A stretch of DNA of 41,537 nt. Origin: a bacterium. Lineage in GTDB: Bacteria > Pseudomonadota > Alphaproteobacteria > SP197. The DNA lies in the NCBI GenBank assembly GCA_028821455.1, contig JAPPGE010000087.1, forward strand, positions 1-41,537, read 5' to 3'. Under the pieces are notes generated by a model. That model made no database searches and was not told the origin of the DNA. It saw only the letters and a list, made by a program, of their open reading frames with translations. The position numbers were made by a program, and so were the translations under genes. Shown in pieces: positions 23,998-33,081 of the stretch; position 1 is the stretch's first letter; each line of letters opens with the position of its first letter.

Positions 23998-25212
23998 ATG
24001 CTTATCTCCGGGCTTCTCAGGCGTTTCGTGTCGGTCGGTCATTTGCGGATCATCGATGCCCGGAACCGTGTTCATGACTTCGGCACTCCGGGCGAAACAC
24101 CGTCAGTTGCCGTGCGGTTCCACGATCCGGGACTGGTCCGCAAGATTGCCCTCAACCCCCGCCTGGCGGTCGGTGAGGCCTACATGGACGGCACGCTCAC
24201 CATCGAGGACGGGACAATCGTCGATTTCTGGGAGGTGATCGGCCGCAACTACCGCAACCTCGCCCGCCGCGATTCCATGGGCCGCATCGCCACGTGGCTG
24301 CACCGCTACCTGCTTGGACCGATGCAGCAGTACAACCCCGTCGGCAGGGCCCGGCGCAACGTCGCCCATCACTATGACCTCTCGGACGAACTGTTCGATC
24401 TCTTTCTCGATGAGGACCGGCAGTATTCCTGCGCCTATTTCGTTACCCCCAACAGCACGCTGGACCAGGCCCAGGCGGACAAGAAGCGGCACATTGCCGC
24501 CAAGCTTCTCCTGGAACCCGGAATGAAGGTGCTCGACATCGGTTCGGGCTGGGGCGGCATGGGCCTCTACCTGGCGCAGGTTGCCAATGTCGACGTCACC
24601 GGCGTGACCCTGTCGAGGGAACAGCACGAAGTGTCCACCAGGCGCGTGCGCGAACACGGCCTCGAAGACCGGGTCAGGTTCCAGCTGAAGGACTACCGCG
24701 AGCTCGACGAAACCTTCGACCGGATCGTCTCCGTCGGCATGTTCGAACACGTCGGGTCGCGCCACTACCCGGAGTTCTTCAGCAAGGTCAACAACCTGCT
24801 GCGGCACAACGGAGTCATGCTGCTGCACTCGATCGGCTGGACAGGTGAGCCGAGCAACACCAATCCCTGGATCCGCAAGTACATCTTCCCTGGCGGTTAC
24901 ACGCCTTCGCTCTCCGAGGTGCTGGCGCCCCTGGAACGCGCCGGACTGATGGCCACCGACATCGAGATCCTGAAAACCCACTACGCGGAAACCCTGAGAC
25001 ACTGGTACCGGAGATTCGCCGAAAACAGGGACAGGATTCGCGACCGGTACGACGAGCGTTTCTGCCGCATGTGGGAGTTCTATCTCCTGGGCAGTGAGTC
25101 CTCCTTCCGCAACAGCGAGCATATGGTGTTCCAGCTGCAACTCGCCAGGGAACGTCACGCAACTCCGGAGATTCGCGACTACATGGTCGACTGGGAACGG
25201 GCACACAGCTGA
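23998..25212 (+). CDS. cfa: Cyclopropane-fatty-acyl-phospholipid synthase
   Basis: A 404-residue SAM-dependent methyltransferase that adds a methylene bridge to double bonds of membrane phospholipid acyl chains. The SAM site is KVLDIGSGWGGMGLYLA (about 177-193); NVAHHYDLSDELFDLFLD (about 121-138), YSCAYF and VGMFEHVG are CFA signatures; HYAETLRHWYRRF and MWEFYLLGSE close the active site. It starts at ATG 23998 after GGGAGGAGG. It has its own leader of 35 bp after rplI and is followed by a hairpin with TTTT. Such enzymes are often raised in stationary phase or acid stress. Confidence 0.95.
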   Translation: MLISGLLRRFVSVGHLRIIDARNRVHDFGTPGETPSVAVRFHDPGLVRKIALNPRLAVGEAYMDGTLTIEDGTIVDFWEVIGRNYRNLARRDSMGRIATWLHRYLLGPMQQYNPVGRARRNVAHHYDLSDELFDLFLDEDRQYSCAYFVTPNSTLDQAQADKKRHIAAKLLLEPGMKVLDIGSGWGGMGLYLAQVANVDVTGVTLSREQHEVSTRRVREHGLEDRVRFQLKDYRELDETFDRIVSVGMFEHVGSRHYPEFFSKVNNLLRHNGVMLLHSIGWTGEPSNTNPWIRKYIFPGGYTPSLSEVLAPLERAGLMATDIEILKTHYAETLRHWYRRFAENRDRIRDRYDERFCRMWEFYLLGSESSFRNSEHMVFQLQLARERHATPEIRDYMVDWERAHS

Positions 25213-25222
25213 GCCGGCCGCC

Positions 25223-25262
25223 CCGGAGATCCTGATTCCCACAGACGATCCCCGGCTATTTT
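25223..25262 (+). terminator. Candidate intrinsic terminator after cfa
   Basis: CCGGAGATC (25223-25231) pairs with GATCCCCGG (25247-25255) with one mismatch, and CTATTTT follows. It lies just after the cfa stop and before dnaB, as a short terminator would. Confidence 0.45.
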
Positions 25263-25331
25263 CGCTGCGATGGATCCACTCCGGGAATGGTTTCATGCCA
25301 TACTGCGGCGCATGAAAGATCCGCGCGCGCC

Positions 25332-26849
25332 ATGACACAAACCGGTCTCGGTGATCTCAAGCCCCACGGTGAGGCCGGGTATCGTCCGCTGCCCTACAAC
25401 GAGCAGGCGGAACAGTCGTTGCTTGGCGCGCTCCTCGTGAAGAACGACATCCTCGACGACATCGAGCGCATCCTGCAGCCCGAGTCCTTCTTCATTCCGG
25501 TGCACCGACGGATCTACGAGGCGATTCGTCACGTCGTCGACAAGGGTCAGATTGCCACCCCCATCACCCTGGGCGCATTCTTTGCCGACGACGAGGCTCT
25601 CTCCGGCGTTGGTGGCACCGGTTATCTTGCCAAGCTCGCCGCATCGGCGGCCATGATCATCAACGCCGACGACTTTGCCCGCCAGATCCAGGAACACCAT
25701 CTGCGCCGGCAGCTTGTCGACATCGGCGAGACCATGGTGAGCGATGCGTACGAGTTCACCATCGACCACGATGCGATGGCGCAGATCGAGGAGGCCGAAC
25801 GGTCCCTCTTCGACCTTGCCGAACACGGCGAGGTGAAGCGGGCCTTCCGGTCCTTCCGCGACGTCACGGTTCCGACCCTGGAATTGATGGAGGCCACGTT
25901 CCGCGACGGCAGCGGACTCGCGGGTCAGTCCACGGGATTGAAGAACCTCGACGACCAGATCGGCGGCCTGTCGCGGACCGATCTCCTGGTTCTTGCCGCC
26001 CGCCCGGGCATGGGGAAGACATCGCTTGCCACCACACTTGCCCTCCATGTCGCCGGCCGCAATCTCGAGGAAGCCGGCCCCAGCGGCGATTCTCCCGGCC
26101 GGGTTGGCATCTTTTCCCTCGAAATGTCCGCCGAACAGCTGGTCGCGCGAATGCTGGCCGTGGAAGCCGACATTCCCTCGAACTTGATCCGCACCGGTCG
26201 AATCCAGCAGTCCGACTTCGAGAATCTTGTGACCACGGCTCACCGCCTTTCGGCCCTGCCCTTGCACATAGACGACACGCCGGCCATCACCATCGCCCAG
26301 TTACGTGGCCGTGCCCGCCGCCTCAAGCGCCAGTCAGGCGGGCTCTCGCTCCTCATCGTCGACTACCTGCAACTTGTCGTCTCGGCGCACCGTCCGGGTG
26401 GAGACAGAAACAGGGTGCAGGAGGTATCCGAGATCACCCAGGGTCTCAAGGCCCTGGCCAAGGAGCTTGACGTTCCGGTGATTGCCTGTTCGCAACTCTC
26501 TCGGGCCGTCGAGCAGCGCGAGGACAAGCGGCCGTTGCTGTCCGATCTGCGCGAATCGGGATCCATCGAACAGGATGCCGACATCGTCATGTTCCTGTTC
26601 CGCCCCGAGTACTACCACGAACACCGGGAACCGCGACCCAAGGACGACGAGAGCGAGGACGATCCGGGCTACCGCCGCCGCCTCGAACGGTGGCAGGAAG
26701 AAATGGAGGACATGCGCGGCGTGTCGGAGGTCATCGTCGCCAAGAACAGGCACGGACCTACCGGGGGGGCCAAGCTGCACTTCGATTCCAAGACCACAAG
26801 GTTCATGGATCTGGACAGTCGCTACGGTCCCCATGACGGATCCTATTGA
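25332..26849 (+). CDS. dnaB: Replicative DNA helicase DnaB
   Basis: A 505-residue hexameric helicase of the replication fork. The N-terminal domain (NEQAEQSLLGALL to about residue 165) binds primase. The RecA-like motor has Walker A AARPGMGKTSL (about 222-232), IFSLEMSAEQL, Walker B LLIVDYLQLV, and RLSRAV/ESGSIEQDAD-type motifs (SQLSRAVEQREDKRP, LRESGSIEQDADIV). A charged stretch (about 435-470) lies in the loop before VAKNRHGPTG. The start ATG 25332 begins MTQTGLGD; an earlier in-frame Met at 25287 is less likely. It overlaps alr by 17 bases. Confidence 0.97.
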   Translation: MTQTGLGDLKPHGEAGYRPLPYNEQAEQSLLGALLVKNDILDDIERILQPESFFIPVHRRIYEAIRHVVDKGQIATPITLGAFFADDEALSGVGGTGYLAKLAASAAMIINADDFARQIQEHHLRRQLVDIGETMVSDAYEFTIDHDAMAQIEEAERSLFDLAEHGEVKRAFRSFRDVTVPTLELMEATFRDGSGLAGQSTGLKNLDDQIGGLSRTDLLVLAARPGMGKTSLATTLALHVAGRNLEEAGPSGDSPGRVGIFSLEMSAEQLVARMLAVEADIPSNLIRTGRIQQSDFENLVTTAHRLSALPLHIDDTPAITIAQLRGRARRLKRQSGGLSLLIVDYLQLVVSAHRPGGDRNRVQEVSEITQGLKALAKELDVPVIACSQLSRAVEQREDKRPLLSDLRESGSIEQDADIVMFLFRPEYYHEHREPRPKDDESEDDPGYRRRLERWQEEMEDMRGVSEVIVAKNRHGPTGGAKLHFDSKTTRFMDLDSRYGPHDGSY

Positions 26850-27942
26850 CGCTCCGGTTTCCCGACTTGTCATCGATCTCGATGCGCTCACACGCAACTG
26901 GCAGACCCTCGCCCGGATGGTCAGGCCCGCGGAGTGTGCCGGGGTCGTCAAGGCGGACGCCTACGGCCTGGGCGCGGTTCAGGTGGCGCAGTGCCTGGCT
27001 CACGCCGGATGCCGGCGCTTCTTTGTCGCGAATCCGGATGGAGCTGCGGCACTCCGGTCCGTTCTCGACGAGACGGCGAGAATCTACGTGCTCAACGGCC
27101 TCATTGCCGAGGCCGATGACCTTGCGGCCCGCAACCTTGTACCCGTTCTCAACGATCTCGGGCAGATCGCCCGTTGGGCAGACGAGGCGCGGCGTCTGGA
27201 ACGACGTCTGGGCGCCGTCGTTCACATCGACACCGGCATGTCGCGACTGGGACTGCCACCGGCGGAGGCGCAGAGACTGGCCGCCGCTCCGGAACTCCTG
27301 GCGCCGCTCGACCTTCACTTCGTGATGAGCCACCTTTCCTGCGCCAGTGAGCCTGAAGAGGCTGAGAACCACCGCCAGCTGGAGCTCTTCCGGGATGCCA
27401 TGCGCTCCTTTCCGGGAGTTCGTGCCAGCCTGGCCAATTCGTCAGGCATCTTTCTGGGAGACGCCTGGCATCACGATCTCGTGCGCCCGGGCTATGCTGT
27501 CTACGGCGGCAACCCGACACCCTCCGGAACCAATCCCATGGAAGCCGTCATCCGGCTGAAGGCCCGCATTGTCCAGGTGCGCGAGGTGCCGGCCGGCACG
27601 CGTGTCGGCTACGGCGGGACCTACACGACGGAACGTGCCACGCGCCTTGCCACCGTGCCGGTCGGCTATGCGGATGGCTACCCGCGGGCGCTTGGCAACC
27701 TGGCGCATGCCTTCATCGGTGACCACGCCGTCCCGGTGGTCGGACACGTTTCCATGGACCTGATGACACTGGACATAGGCGGCTTGCCGGAGGCAAAGGC
27801 CCATGTGGGAACCTGGGTCGACCTGATCAGGGGGCGCGCCATGCTGGACGATCTGGCCGCGAGGGCCGGCACCATCGGCTACGAGTTGCTGACATCGCTT
27901 GGCGCCCGCTACGCGCGCCAATGGCTCGGCGGGACGCGCTGA
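26833..27942 (+). CDS. alr: Alanine racemase
   Basis: A 369-residue PLP enzyme that supplies D-alanine for peptidoglycan. The PLP lysine is Lys40 in GVVKADAYGLG, and the opposite catalytic Tyr is Tyr260 in VGYGGTYTTER. HIDTGMSRLG, MSHLSCASEPE, RPGYAVYGG and the C-terminal GHVSMDLMTLDIGG are family motifs. It starts at ATG 26833, inside the end of dnaB (17-base overlap), which points to coupled expression; dnaB-alr is a common alphaproteobacterial order. Confidence 0.96.
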   Translation: MTDPIDAPVSRLVIDLDALTRNWQTLARMVRPAECAGVVKADAYGLGAVQVAQCLAHAGCRRFFVANPDGAAALRSVLDETARIYVLNGLIAEADDLAARNLVPVLNDLGQIARWADEARRLERRLGAVVHIDTGMSRLGLPPAEAQRLAAAPELLAPLDLHFVMSHLSCASEPEEAENHRQLELFRDAMRSFPGVRASLANSSGIFLGDAWHHDLVRPGYAVYGGNPTPSGTNPMEAVIRLKARIVQVREVPAGTRVGYGGTYTTERATRLATVPVGYADGYPRALGNLAHAFIGDHAVPVVGHVSMDLMTLDIGGLPEAKAHVGTWVDLIRGRAMLDDLAARAGTIGYELLTSLGARYARQWLGGTR

Positions 27943-27991
27943 TGACCACGTCGTCATCCCCGGCGGGTCGTGGCCGCCGGTGGCTGCCCGG

Positions 27992-28765
27992 ATGAACCCG
28001 CTGGCCTCCATCGGCGCGACGTTCCTCGCCTTTCTCGCCGCAGCCGGGCGCATCGTCCTCTTTGCCGCCCTCGGTCTCGCCAGCTCCGTCACACCACCCT
28101 GGCATGTGCGCAACATCGCCCGCCAGTTCATCGACATCGGCTACTATTCGCTTCCCGTCGTCGGCCTGACGGCGATCTTCACCGGCATGGTTCTGGCCCT
28201 GCAGAGCTACACCGGTTTCTCTCGCTTCGAGGCGGAAGGCGCCATCGCCGGTATCGTCGTGCTGTCCGTCACCCGTGAACTCGGCCCGGTCCTCGCCGGC
28301 CTCATGGTTGCCGGACGGGTCGGCGCCGCGATGGCGGCCGAGATCGGCACCATGCGTGTCACCGAGCAGATCGACGCCCTGTTGACGTTGCAGGCGTCTC
28401 CACGCCGCTACCTCGTCGCACCACGCCTCATCGCCGCGACTCTGATCCTGCCCGTGCTCGTTCTGGTGGCCGATGTCATCGGCGTCCTGGGCGGCTATCT
28501 CGTGTCGATCCACAAGCTGGGCTTCAACCCGTCGGCCTATCTCGCCAGCACGATCGACATCCTCGAACCGATCGACGTGATCTCGGGCCTCGTCAAGGCG
28601 GCCGTGTTCGGCTTTCTCATAGCCCTCACGGGGTGCTATCACGGCTGGCATTCGAGGCGGGGAGCCCAGGGCGTGGGACAGGCGACGACCCTTGCCGTGG
28701 TATCGGGATCCATTCTCATCCTGACCTTCAACTACATTGTCACGGAGATCTTCTTTTCGCGATGA
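27992..28765 (+). CDS. mlaE: MlaE-family ABC transporter permease
   Basis: A 257-residue inner-membrane permease with about five or six membrane segments. LTAIFTGMVLALQSY, VTRELGPVLAGLMVAGRVGAAMAAEIGTMRVTEQ and the late GCYHGWHSRRGAQGVGQATT are MlaE hallmarks (the EQIDAL loop contacts the ATPase). It works with MlaF in retrograde or anterograde phospholipid movement that keeps the outer membrane asymmetric. ATG 27992 is chosen because MNPLASIGATF begins the conserved part. It overlaps mlaF by four bases (ATGA). No MlaD substrate-binding gene follows. Confidence 0.92.
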   Translation: MNPLASIGATFLAFLAAAGRIVLFAALGLASSVTPPWHVRNIARQFIDIGYYSLPVVGLTAIFTGMVLALQSYTGFSRFEAEGAIAGIVVLSVTRELGPVLAGLMVAGRVGAAMAAEIGTMRVTEQIDALLTLQASPRRYLVAPRLIAATLILPVLVLVADVIGVLGGYLVSIHKLGFNPSAYLASTIDILEPIDVISGLVKAAVFGFLIALTGCYHGWHSRRGAQGVGQATTLAVVSGSILILTFNYIVTEIFFSR

Positions 28766-29523
28766 ACCAGCCCATGATCCGCGTTCGCGACCTGCGGAAG
28801 AGTTTCCCGGCCCGGCGCGTTCTGGACGGCGTGAGCTTCGACGTTGCCAGAGGCGAGGCATTCGTCATCATCGGCGGGTCCGGATCCGGCAAGTCCGTCA
28901 CCCTCAAGTGCATCCTCGGTCTCATGAAGCCCGATGCGGGAGAGATCATGATCGACGGAATGGCCACCCGGCCGGCGGACGCGGGTCTCATGGCGCGGTT
29001 CGGCATGCTGTTTCAGGGCGGGGCGCTGTTCGACAGTCTTGCGGTATGGGAAAATGTCGCCTTCCGGCAGATCCACACCGGCGCCATGACTCGCGCGCAT
29101 GCGAGGGATTCCGCCTGTGAAACCCTTGGCCTGGTCGGGCTCGGAGAGGACGTCGCCGATCTCCTCCCCGCCGAACTGTCGGGGGGCATGATGAAACGGG
29201 TCGCCCTGGCCCGCGCCATCTCGGCCCGGCCCGACATCGTCTTCCTCGACGAGCCGACAACCGGCCTCGATCCGATCATGGCCGATGTCATCAACGATCT
29301 CATTGTCTCGGTGAGCCGCCGTCTCGGCATCACCACCATCTCGATCACCCACGACATGGCAAGTGCGCGCAAGGTCGCCGACAGGATCGCGATGCTGCAT
29401 GACGGACGCCTGGTCTGGCAGGGCAACGCCGCCGACATCGACCGAAGCGGCAGTGCCCATGTCGACCAGTTCATCAACGGCCGCGCCGAAGGCCCCATTT
29501 CCATGAGCGTGCTGCGCCCGTGA
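28762..29523 (+). CDS. mlaF: MlaF-family ABC transporter ATPase
   Basis: A 253-residue ATP-binding subunit paired with MlaE. Walker A is GGSGSGKS (about 38-45), the signature AELSGGMMKRV (about 137-147), Walker B DIVFLDEPTTGLDP (about 158-171), and the switch His in SITHDM. MLFQGGALFDSL is typical of the Mla subgroup. The start ATG 28762 overlaps the permease stop by four bases. The next gene is cvpA, 141 bp away; mlaD, mlaB and mlaC are not here, so the substrate-handling part must be encoded elsewhere or be missing. Confidence 0.93.
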   Translation: MNQPMIRVRDLRKSFPARRVLDGVSFDVARGEAFVIIGGSGSGKSVTLKCILGLMKPDAGEIMIDGMATRPADAGLMARFGMLFQGGALFDSLAVWENVAFRQIHTGAMTRAHARDSACETLGLVGLGEDVADLLPAELSGGMMKRVALARAISARPDIVFLDEPTTGLDPIMADVINDLIVSVSRRLGITTISITHDMASARKVADRIAMLHDGRLVWQGNAADIDRSGSAHVDQFINGRAEGPISMSVLRP

Positions 29524-29664
29524 GTCCCCGGGGCGGCGCATGAGCCGGATTCTGGACACAATGCCATCAGTCATGCAAAGAGGAGGGACCGGCGGCGGCC
29601 ATGATGGCGCGGTCACTTCTGCATGTGAGCGCCGGCGGCAGCACCTGAGAGCAGGGCAAGCGGC

Positions 29665-30339
29665 ATGAACGACCTGCCGGTCACCGTCACGGACCTCGTC
29701 ATTCTCGGGGTGATCTTCATTTCAGGTTTCCTCGCCTACTATCGCGGGGCCATGCGCGAGTTCCTCTTCCTCGCCACCTGGGGTGGAGCCGCCCTCGCGA
29801 CCGTTTACCTCTACGACCACTCCTGGCCCATCCTGGCGAACTGGATCGGCAATGATCCGCTGATTGTGGCCATTGCCAATGCGGCAGGCCTGTTTGTCAT
29901 CGCACTCGCCTGCCTCAGTCTCGTGTCGTCACTGGTGGTGCGGCGGACCCGGGGAGCCGGGCTTGACATGCTCGACAGGTCGGTCGGGTTCGTGTTCGGC
30001 CTTGTCCGCGGGGCGCTGGTGGTCTGCCTCGTCTTCCTGGTCTACGGCCTGCTCGCCCCCGCCGGGGAACGGCCGGGCTGGATCGAGGAAGCACGGCTTA
30101 CACCCGTCATTGACAGAGGGTCCCTGCTGCTCATCGAACTGGCGCCCGAGGAATGGGACCTCGACAGCGATGATTTCCTGATCCGGACCAGGAACGCCGC
30201 AGCCGAAGAGGCCCTGCGATCCTACAGCGACCTGATTGATCCCCAGGCGCCGGCCAGTGATGCTGACGCGGAGGGTGAGGAAGGGTACAATGAGGAGGAC
30301 CGATCGGCACTCGAATCCATCATCGCTGGCGACGAATGA
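29665..30339 (+). CDS. cvpA: CvpA-family membrane protein
   Basis: A 224-residue protein with four hydrophobic segments in the first ~135 residues (DLVILGVIFISGFLAYYRG, FLATWGGAALATVYLY, IANAAGLFVIALACLSLVSS, GFVFGLVRGALVVCLVFLVYG), then an acidic cytoplasmic tail. CvpA is named for colicin V production, though its true role is unclear. It sits directly before purF, 16 bp apart, as in most proteobacteria. Confidence 0.92.
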   Translation: MNDLPVTVTDLVILGVIFISGFLAYYRGAMREFLFLATWGGAALATVYLYDHSWPILANWIGNDPLIVAIANAAGLFVIALACLSLVSSLVVRRTRGAGLDMLDRSVGFVFGLVRGALVVCLVFLVYGLLAPAGERPGWIEEARLTPVIDRGSLLLIELAPEEWDLDSDDFLIRTRNAAAEEALRSYSDLIDPQAPASDADAEGEEGYNEEDRSALESIIAGDE

Positions 30340-30355
30340 AGAAGGGCCGACAGAT

Positions 30356-31822
30356 GTGACCCGATTCCTGCCGCGGCATCCCCTTGATGACGACAGGCTG
30401 CACGAGGAGTGCGGTATCTTTGGCATCTTCGGAGCCGATGACGCAGCCGCCCACACGGTGCTCGGTCTGCATGCCCTTCAGCACCGCGGACAGGAATCCG
30501 CCGGCATCGTCTCTTTCGACGGCTCCCAGTTCCATGTCCACCGCAACCTTGGCCTGGTCTCGGAGATCTTCTCGAACCGCGCCAATGTCGGCGCGCTGAC
30601 GGGCCGGTCAGCCATCGGACACAACCGCTATGCGACCACAGGTGGAACATTGCTGCGCAATGTCCAGCCCATCTTCGTCGAGACCGACCAGGGCGGCCTG
30701 GCGGTTGCCCACAACGGCAACCTCACCAATGCGAACCAGGTGCGAGACGGCCTGGTGCGCAAGGGAGCCATTTTCCAGTCGACATCCGACACGGAGATCA
30801 TCGTCCACCTGGTGGCGCTGTCGGCGCACGGCACCATTCCGGACCGGCTGGTCGATGCCCTGAAACAGGTCGTCGGCGCCTACTCCCTGGTGGCGCTCAC
30901 CAACGAAGCCATGATCGGGGTGAGGGATGCCCTCGGCGTGCGTCCCCTCGTGCTTGGCCGCCTGGGAGACGCCTTCGTCCTCGCTTCGGAAACCTGTGCC
31001 CTCGATATCATGGGCGCAGCGTTCGTGAGAGACGTGGAACCCGGTGAACTCATCGTGATCGATGCATCGGGCCTGCGCTCCTACCGCCCCTTTGCGGCCC
31101 GCCGCAGCCGGTTCTGCATCTTCGAATACATCTACTTTTCGCGGCCCGACAGCCTGGTCGAGGGCCATTCCGCCTACACGGTTCGCCGGCGGACCGGCGC
31201 CGAACTGGCAAGGGAAAGTCCGGCCGACGCCGATGTCGTGGTGCCCGTCCCCGATTCCGGTACACCGGCGGCGCTGGGATTCGCCGAACAGTCCGGCCTG
31301 CCGCTGACCTTCGGCATCATCCGCAACCACTATGTCGGCCGCACCTTCATAGAACCCGGCCAGAACATCCGCCACTTCGGCGTCAAGCTGAAACACAATG
31401 CCAACCGCGTGGAACTCTCCGGCAAGCGTGTCGTCCTCATTGACGATTCCATCGTCCGCGGCACGACATCGACGAAAATCGTCTCCATGGTCAGGGAGTG
31501 CGGAGCCCGGGAAGTGCACATGCGCATTGCCAGTCCACCAACCATTCATTCGTGCTTTTACGGTGTCGACACGCCGTCGCGCGATGAACTGCTGGCTTCA
31601 AGGTTCAGCGTCGACGAGATCGCGGCATTCCTCGGCGTGGACAGTCTGGCCTTCATCACGGCCGACGGCCTTTACCGGGCAACCGGACATGAGGAAGGGC
31701 GCGATGCCGCGAAACCCCAGTACTGCGATGCCTGCCTGACCGGTCACTATCCAATCCCCCTGGTTGACCGGGATGGCGGTTACGAGACGAATCAGCTCTC
31801 CTTCCACTACGAATCCCTGTGA
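30356..31822 (+). CDS. purF: Amidophosphoribosyltransferase
   Basis: A 488-residue enzyme that makes phosphoribosylamine from PRPP and glutamine, the first step of purine synthesis. The start is GTG 30356, with AGAAGGG upstream. An 18-residue propeptide should be removed to expose Cys19 (EECGIFGIFG) as the N-terminal nucleophile; ALQHRGQESAG, HNRYATTG and AVAHNGNLTN form the glutaminase. VVLIDDSIVRGTTS binds PRPP. Cysteines in SETCALD, HSCFYGVD and YCDACLTGHYP match the iron-sulfur ligands of the Bacillus-type enzyme. It feeds guaB/guaA and gmk, also in this window. Confidence 0.97.
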   Translation: MTRFLPRHPLDDDRLHEECGIFGIFGADDAAAHTVLGLHALQHRGQESAGIVSFDGSQFHVHRNLGLVSEIFSNRANVGALTGRSAIGHNRYATTGGTLLRNVQPIFVETDQGGLAVAHNGNLTNANQVRDGLVRKGAIFQSTSDTEIIVHLVALSAHGTIPDRLVDALKQVVGAYSLVALTNEAMIGVRDALGVRPLVLGRLGDAFVLASETCALDIMGAAFVRDVEPGELIVIDASGLRSYRPFAARRSRFCIFEYIYFSRPDSLVEGHSAYTVRRRTGAELARESPADADVVVPVPDSGTPAALGFAEQSGLPLTFGIIRNHYVGRTFIEPGQNIRHFGVKLKHNANRVELSGKRVVLIDDSIVRGTTSTKIVSMVRECGAREVHMRIASPPTIHSCFYGVDTPSRDELLASRFSVDEIAAFLGVDSLAFITADGLYRATGHEEGRDAAKPQYCDACLTGHYPIPLVDRDGGYETNQLSFHYESL

Positions 31823-31823
31823 C

Positions 31824-32552
31824 ATGACCGGACCTGCAGGCGGACGGCTCGAGGGCCGCATTGCCCTGGTGACCGGTGCCTCGCGGGGACTTGGAGCGGC
31901 CGTCGCAGAGGCTTTCGCTGCCGAGGGCGCGCGTCTTGTCCTCGTTGCACGAACCAGTGGCGGTCTCGAGGAAGTCGACGACGCAATCCGCGCCGCAGGC
32001 GGCCTCACCCCGGTCCTGGTGCCTCTCGACCTTGCCGACGGCGAGGCCGTCGACCGCCTTGGCGGAGCGCTTTTCGAGCGATTCGGCCGGCTCGATGTCC
32101 TCGTGGGCAACGCGGCTTTTCTGAATGCTCTCTCCCCGGCCCACCACATCATGCCGCGGGACTGGCAGCGCTCCCTGGATGTCAACCTGACGGCCAACTG
32201 GCGCCTGATCCGGGCCATGGATCCGCTGCTGAGGCAGTCGCCTTCCGGCCGTGCCATCTTCGTGACGTCCGGGATCACGGCATCCCCTGCACCCTACTGG
32301 TCCGCCTATGCCGCCACCAAGGCAGCCCTCGAAGCCCTCGTGACGTGCTGGGCGGGAGAACTGGCAAAGACCGCACTGAAGGTCAACCTCGTCGATCCGG
32401 GCGTGTTGCGGACAGCCATGCGTGCCCGCGCCTTCCCGGGCGAGAACCCGGAATCACTCGCCGAGCCGTCGAGTGTCGTCGAAACCTTCATCTCCATGGC
32501 CATGCCCGACTGGACACTGAACGGTGTCCGGATCGTCGCTGCTCGTCCCTGA
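31824..32552 (+). CDS. Short-chain dehydrogenase/reductase after purF
   Basis: A 242-residue classical SDR. VTGASRGLGAAVAEAF binds the cofactor, GNAAFLNALSP holds NAA in place of the usual NAG, Ser is in FVTSGITASP, and Tyr/Lys in SAYAATKAAL. VDPGVLRTAMR follows. It starts two bases after the purF stop and clearly belongs to the same transcript. An SDR in this place after purF is common in alphaproteobacteria, but its substrate is unknown. Confidence 0.9.
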   Translation: MTGPAGGRLEGRIALVTGASRGLGAAVAEAFAAEGARLVLVARTSGGLEEVDDAIRAAGGLTPVLVPLDLADGEAVDRLGGALFERFGRLDVLVGNAAFLNALSPAHHIMPRDWQRSLDVNLTANWRLIRAMDPLLRQSPSGRAIFVTSGITASPAPYWSAYAATKAALEALVTCWAGELAKTALKVNLVDPGVLRTAMRARAFPGENPESLAEPSSVVETFISMAMPDWTLNGVRIVAARP

Positions 32553-32716
32553 CAAGCCATCTGCCGGCAGGGTGTCTGTCCGCGCCGGCCGGATGGCCGA
32601 AACCACGCCCGTCGAGACGATCTCCCTGGCGGAAAACGGACCGACGCGTCGAGAAGCTCGGATGGGTCCGCCAGCTCACGCCAGTAGCGCCGCTCCTGCA
32701 GCGAACTCTCTCTCCC

Positions 32717-32743
32717 TTGCTCCGCAGAACATGATGGCATAAT
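32717..32743 (+). promoter_or_regulatory. Candidate promoter of parDE
   Basis: TTGCTC (32717-32722) and CATAAT (32738-32743) lie 15 bases apart, upstream of the parD start at 32776. The -10 is good but the spacing is short. The gap before parD (32553-32775) also has a palindrome CTGCCGGCAG (32561-32570) just after the SDR stop. No gene is seen in the gap. Confidence 0.35.
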
Positions 32744-32775
32744 CTGCCAATGAGACCCGGCGGAGAGTTTGGATC

Positions 32776-33081
32776 ATGCCGACACGCAACGTTGTCCTGA
32801 CGGACCGTCAGGCAGCCATGGTTACGAGACTGGTCGGCTCCGGTCGCTATCAGAATGCCAGTGAAGTCATCCGCGAAGGTCTCAGGCTGGTCGAGAGACG
32901 GGAAATCGAAGACGACGCCCGCCTGAGGGCGTTGCGCGAGGCCGTCGACATCGGTGCCACCGACATCGATGAAGGGCGCTACCGTGATTTCGACACGACT
33001 GAGTCTCTGCGCGACCATTTGTCAGCCAAGGCCAATGAAGCCCTTGCGGATCGACCGCCGCACAGGGACGGCAATCGGTGA
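32776..33081 (+). CDS. parD: ParD-family antitoxin
   Basis: A 101-residue ribbon-helix-helix antitoxin: NVVLTDRQAAMVTRLVGSGRYQNASEVIREGLRLVERRE is the DNA-binding fold (given here in its diagnostic parts LTDRQAAMVTRLV and SEVIREGLRL), followed by an acidic tail that binds the toxin. The start ATG 32776 has GGAG about ten bases upstream. It overlaps parE by four bases (GTGA). Confidence 0.93.
   Translation: MPTRNVVLTDRQAAMVTRLVGSGRYQNASEVIREGLRLVERREIEDDARLRALREAVDIGATDIDEGRYRDFDTTESLRDHLSAKANEALADRPPHRDGNR

Noticed and set aside
29602..29649. A possible 15-residue peptide between mlaF and cvpA
   Set aside because: The purine-rich GAGGAGGGA is about 14 or more bases away from its ATG, and the peptide has no known features.
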